DNA of 64,000 bases, taken from Flavobacterium salmonis (GTDB lineage Bacteria; Bacteroidota; Bacteroidia; Flavobacteriales; Flavobacteriaceae). Below the pieces are notes generated by a model, which ran no database searches, was not told the DNA's origin, and was given only the letters and a program-made list of their open reading frames with translations. Below are positions 62,262 to 64,000 of the stretch, piece by piece; the stretch's first letter is position 1, and every line of letters starts with the position of its first letter. A program made the translations under genes and the position numbers. The stretch covers positions 1 through 64,000 of the forward strand of contig NZ_CAIJDP010000078.1 in assembly GCF_903819435.1 (NCBI RefSeq), in the 5' to 3' direction.

Positions 62262-62269
62262 CAAAAATA
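62262..62269 (-). promoter_or_regulatory. Promoter -7 element of the flippase gene
   Basis: TATTTTTG on the minus strand matches the TAnnTTTG consensus and precedes the chosen TTG start by about 27 bases. Confidence 0.4.
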
Positions 62270-62629
62270 ACCAATTCTTTGGTTTATTAATGGTTTTAAA
62301 GGTTCAATAAAAACACTTTTATACTAATTTATTACTTTAATTTTTTTTATATTATTAAAACAAAATTAAAATTAGTAGAACATTTACAATTCTATTAGAT
62401 GTTGTCCGGTAAAATTTCCTGCAACGAATCCAAAAAATTATATATCAAATTGAAAACTAACTACTTTTAATAAAATCTGATTTGTCAATTGTATTAATAT
62501 CAAGAAATAAGTCATTCCTGATTTATTATTCTTTAATTTTCTTGTAGTTTTTTTGAAAAAATCTCTTAACATGTGAAATATATAAAAAATAACTAAAAAT
62601 TATGTAACCCTTTTTTTACACTCTGTTCT
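62270..62629. other. AT-rich intergenic region
   Basis: About 360 bases with strong A/T bias between the flippase promoter and the first repeat array. No gene, clear hairpin or repeat was seen in it, apart from the promoter-like TAAATTTG at its right end. Confidence 0.45.
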
Positions 62630-62637
62630 TAAATTTG
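62630..62637 (+). promoter_or_regulatory. Promoter -7-like element before repeat array 1
   Basis: TAAATTTG matches TAnnTTTG and ends 7 bases before the first repeat, so transcription would begin at or near the array. No TTTG is seen at -33. Confidence 0.35.
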
Positions 62638-62643
62638 CTAAAC

Positions 62644-62818
62644 AGGGATTGAGTAAAGCTAAATACAACCCTTATAAAAAAGAAAGCACTGGGACTAATA
62701 AAGCTTGTTTGTTCCCATAAAAGACAAAGCAAGGGATTGATTCTGCTGAAATGTAACCCTTAAAAAACAGAGCATTGGGACTAATAAAGCTAGTTTGTTC
62801 CCATAAAAGACAAAGCAA
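62644..62818. repeat. Tandem array of a 42-46-base repeat, array 1
   Basis: Four units, starting with GGG at 62645, 62691, 62733 and 62777. Consensus: GGGAtt..A..AGCT..(T)TGT..CCC, then an A run, a-AAGCA. Two unit types alternate (GGGATTGA... and GGGACTAA...), giving an 88-base higher-order period. The same repeat recurs in array 2 past the GNAT gene. Each unit has GGG/CCC arms around an AGCT core. Confidence 0.85.
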
Positions 62819-62845
62819 TTGCAGATAATAATCTGTCCAGTAATT

Positions 62846-62903
62846 TTATAAAATGGTAGTGATTCTCACTTTTTTGGGGAAATTGAGAATCACCATTTTA
62901 TAA
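62846..62903. repeat. Large inverted repeat after array 1
   Basis: TTATAAAATGG...GTGATTCTCA (62846-62868) pairs with TGAGAATCACCATTTTATAA (62884-62903), apart from a three-base bulge (TAG) in the left arm. About 20 base pairs around a 15-base loop make a very stable hairpin, not followed by a T run. Confidence 0.8.
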
Positions 62904-62935
62904 GTAATATTAGAAAAAATAAAATTTTAAATATA

Positions 62936-62972
62936 TTAAAAGAGCCAGCTGTTAAATGCTGGCTCTTTTTGC
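62936..62972. terminator. Bidirectional intrinsic terminator
   Basis: GAGCCAGC (62942-62949) pairs perfectly with GCTGGCTC (62958-62965), with A residues before and T5 after. It can end the GNAT transcript (minus) and any plus-strand transcript from array 1. Confidence 0.88.
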
Positions 62973-63047
62973 TTTTATTACATCATCATAATAATTTCAA
63001 TTTCTGATTAACATATCTCAAATAGTTTAAAAAATATAGCAAGTTTA

Positions 63048-63494
63048 CTATTGGGTGAGTTTTTTTTCGTCCAATATCTTTACAAAATGAAATCCTCTTG
63101 GTGCAAAACCTTGGTTGTAATAAAAGCGATGTGCCGGGAAATTACCTGTAAAAGCGTCCAAAACAATACTGCTACAACCTAAGTCAATTGCTTTTTTTTC
63201 AATATAATCCGTTAACAGCTTTCCTATTCCTTTAGATCTAAATTCGGGATGCACCACAAAATTATCTATTTCAAGATATTTACCTGTCCATAATTTCGTT
63301 CCTGACCAACAACCTGTAATTCCAAGACAAACATTATTTTCAAAAACGGCAATCTGAATATAATTATGTGCTATCATTTCTGATAAAAATGTTTCATATT
63401 TTTCTAATGAAAGTTTTGGATAAAGAAATTTGATTGTTTCGATTTGAACTAACATTTCTTTGATTGTTGTAAGTTCTTTTATTTCTAAATTCAT
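63048..63494 (-). CDS. GNAT-family N-acetyltransferase
   Basis: 148 residues with the GNAT fold. The acetyl-CoA-binding motif A is VHPEFRSKGIGKLLTDYIEKKA at about 92-113 (R-x-x-G-x-G/A), and a motif B-like GCSSIVLDAFTGNFPAHRFYYNQGF follows. It transfers an acetyl group from acetyl-CoA to an amine. It is a single gene, ended by a bidirectional terminator on its 3' side and flanked on both sides by arrays of the same 40-46-base repeat. Substrate unknown. Confidence 0.9.
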   Translation of the reverse strand: MNLEIKELTTIKEMLVQIETIKFLYPKLSLEKYETFLSEMIAHNYIQIAVFENNVCLGITGCWSGTKLWTGKYLEIDNFVVHPEFRSKGIGKLLTDYIEKKAIDLGCSSIVLDAFTGNFPAHRFYYNQGFAPRGFHFVKILDEKKLTQ

Positions 63495-63717
63495 TGTAAA
63501 TGTGATATGATGTTCAATAATACGTTTTCTAATCTTTTCATTATCATCCTTAATTAGCTATAAATGTAACAAATAATGGTTTAGGTAATTAAATGCAGCG
63601 TTTTAAAAAATAAAGTTAAAAATCACTAAATGTGGGTATTGTGATATTAAGAATATAATTAAATATTTGTAATAATAAAAAGCAAATGTTTTTTATTAAA
63701 AAATTGTAATAAACACA
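63495..63717. other. Intergenic region between GNAT gene and repeat array 2
   Basis: About 220 bases of A/T-rich sequence. It should hold the GNAT promoter, but no perfect TAnnTTTG is seen. No gene or strong hairpin was found. Confidence 0.4.
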
Positions 63718-64000
63718 GGGAGTAATACAGCTGATATGTGACCCTTTAAAAAAACAGAGCTTTGGGGTATATAAAGCTAATTGGCTCCCATAAAAAATCA
63801 AAGCATAGGGATTGAGCGTAGCTGATTTGTAACCCTTAAAAAACAGAGCATTGGGATTTAAAGCTAATATTGTTCCCACAAAAAACAAAGCATAGGGATT
63901 GAGTACAGCTGATTTGTAACCCTTAAAAAACGGAGCATTGGGATTTAAAGCTATATTGTTCCCACAAAAACAAAGCATAGGGATTGAGTACAGCTGATTA
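63718..64000. repeat. Tandem array of a 40-46-base repeat, array 2 (continues past window)
   Basis: Units start with GGG at 63718, 63764, 63808, 63853, 63895, 63940 and 63980. Two unit types alternate: GGGATTGAGTACAGCTGATT... with TAACCC, and GGGATTTAAAGCTA... with TTCCC, so the higher-order period is 85-90 bases. Later units are more alike than the first two, suggesting recent copying. An open frame across them on the minus strand (63616-63978) only reflects the repeat. The array runs off the window. Confidence 0.9.

Larger units (their letters stand above)
62644..62972 (+). ncRNA. Candidate non-coding transcript containing repeat array 1
   Basis: A promoter-like TAAATTTG (62630-62637) precedes, and a strong terminator ends, a 330-base stretch without coding capacity. 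It contains four repeat units and a 20-base-pair hairpin. The strand is chosen from the promoter and the T run. Transcription is not proven; the elements could instead be an inert repeat with a terminator belonging to the GNAT gene. Confidence 0.3.

Noticed and set aside
63616..63978. 120-codon open frame on the minus strand over repeat array 2
   Set aside because: Its residues (repeated ALNPNALFFKGYKS-like stretches) only translate the repeat; no start context, and it mirrors the repeat units.
63718..64000. CRISPR array
   Set aside because: No constant direct repeat with unrelated spacers; the units themselves are similar from end to end and no cas gene is near.

Overview
The window looks like a chromosomal segment of a low-GC Bacteroidetes bacterium, most likely a Flavobacterium close to F. 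johnsoniae. Evidence: strong A+T bias, few Shine-Dalgarno sequences, several promoters of the Bacteroidetes type (TTTG ... TAnnTTTG), many Sec/lipoprotein signals, and a tyrosine ammonia-lyase that I recognise as nearly the same protein as the well-known F. johnsoniae enzyme.

Layout. 1-2.5 kb: a cut-off small gene, a small HTH regulator with repeat-type operator candidates, and a umuD-umuC (DNA polymerase V) operon. 2.9-3.6 kb: a secreted protein and a bidirectional terminator. 3.6-39.1 kb: an essentially complete flexirubin (aryl polyene-dialkylresorcinol ester) pigment cluster. It starts with a flavin-dependent halogenase-like gene facing a tyrosine ammonia-lyase across a 104-base divergent region with a perfect inverted repeat. 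A long, tightly packed plus-strand run follows: FabG-like reductase, three catalytic-type ketosynthases plus two ketosynthase-like proteins lacking the catalytic residues, two acyl carrier proteins, three hot-dog dehydratases, thioesterase, darA/darB for the dialkylresorcinol half, several acyltransferase-type enzymes, an ABC exporter, LolA-like and lipoprotein export factors, a giant MMPL-acyltransferase fusion, two CrtI-like oxidoreductases and an adenylating ligase.

How the pigment genes fit together (partly inference): FlxA makes 4-coumarate from tyrosine; the PaaK-like ligase could activate it; the KS/KR/DH/ACP set would extend it to an aryl polyene; DarB and DarA would build and aromatise the resorcinol; one of several acyltransferases (LpxL-like, BtrH-like, C45-type, or the PlsC domain) should form the ester; halogenase and other tailoring enzymes decorate it; LolA/MMPL/ABC proteins move it to the outer membrane.

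39.2-43 kb: dusB with a textbook Bacteroidetes promoter, a NYN-domain protein behind a terminator-bearing leader, a MATE transporter with a structured leader, and a small HTH regulator. 43-50.4 kb: an accessory region with an O-antigen-ligase-like protein, a metalloprotease-like lipoprotein, a frameshifted lipoprotein and companion genes separated by related terminator segments, and a transglutaminase-like protein. 50.4-62.2 kb: housekeeping genes (lolC/E-like permease, rbfA, an ATP-grasp/alpha-E/transglutaminase trio, EnvC-like protein, DUF4292 lipoprotein, TPR protein, nucleotidyltransferase, dut, flippase). 62.3-64 kb: two arrays of a 40-46-base repeat flanking a GNAT gene; one array may lie in a short non-coding transcript. 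No tRNA, rRNA, insertion sequence or CRISPR array was seen.
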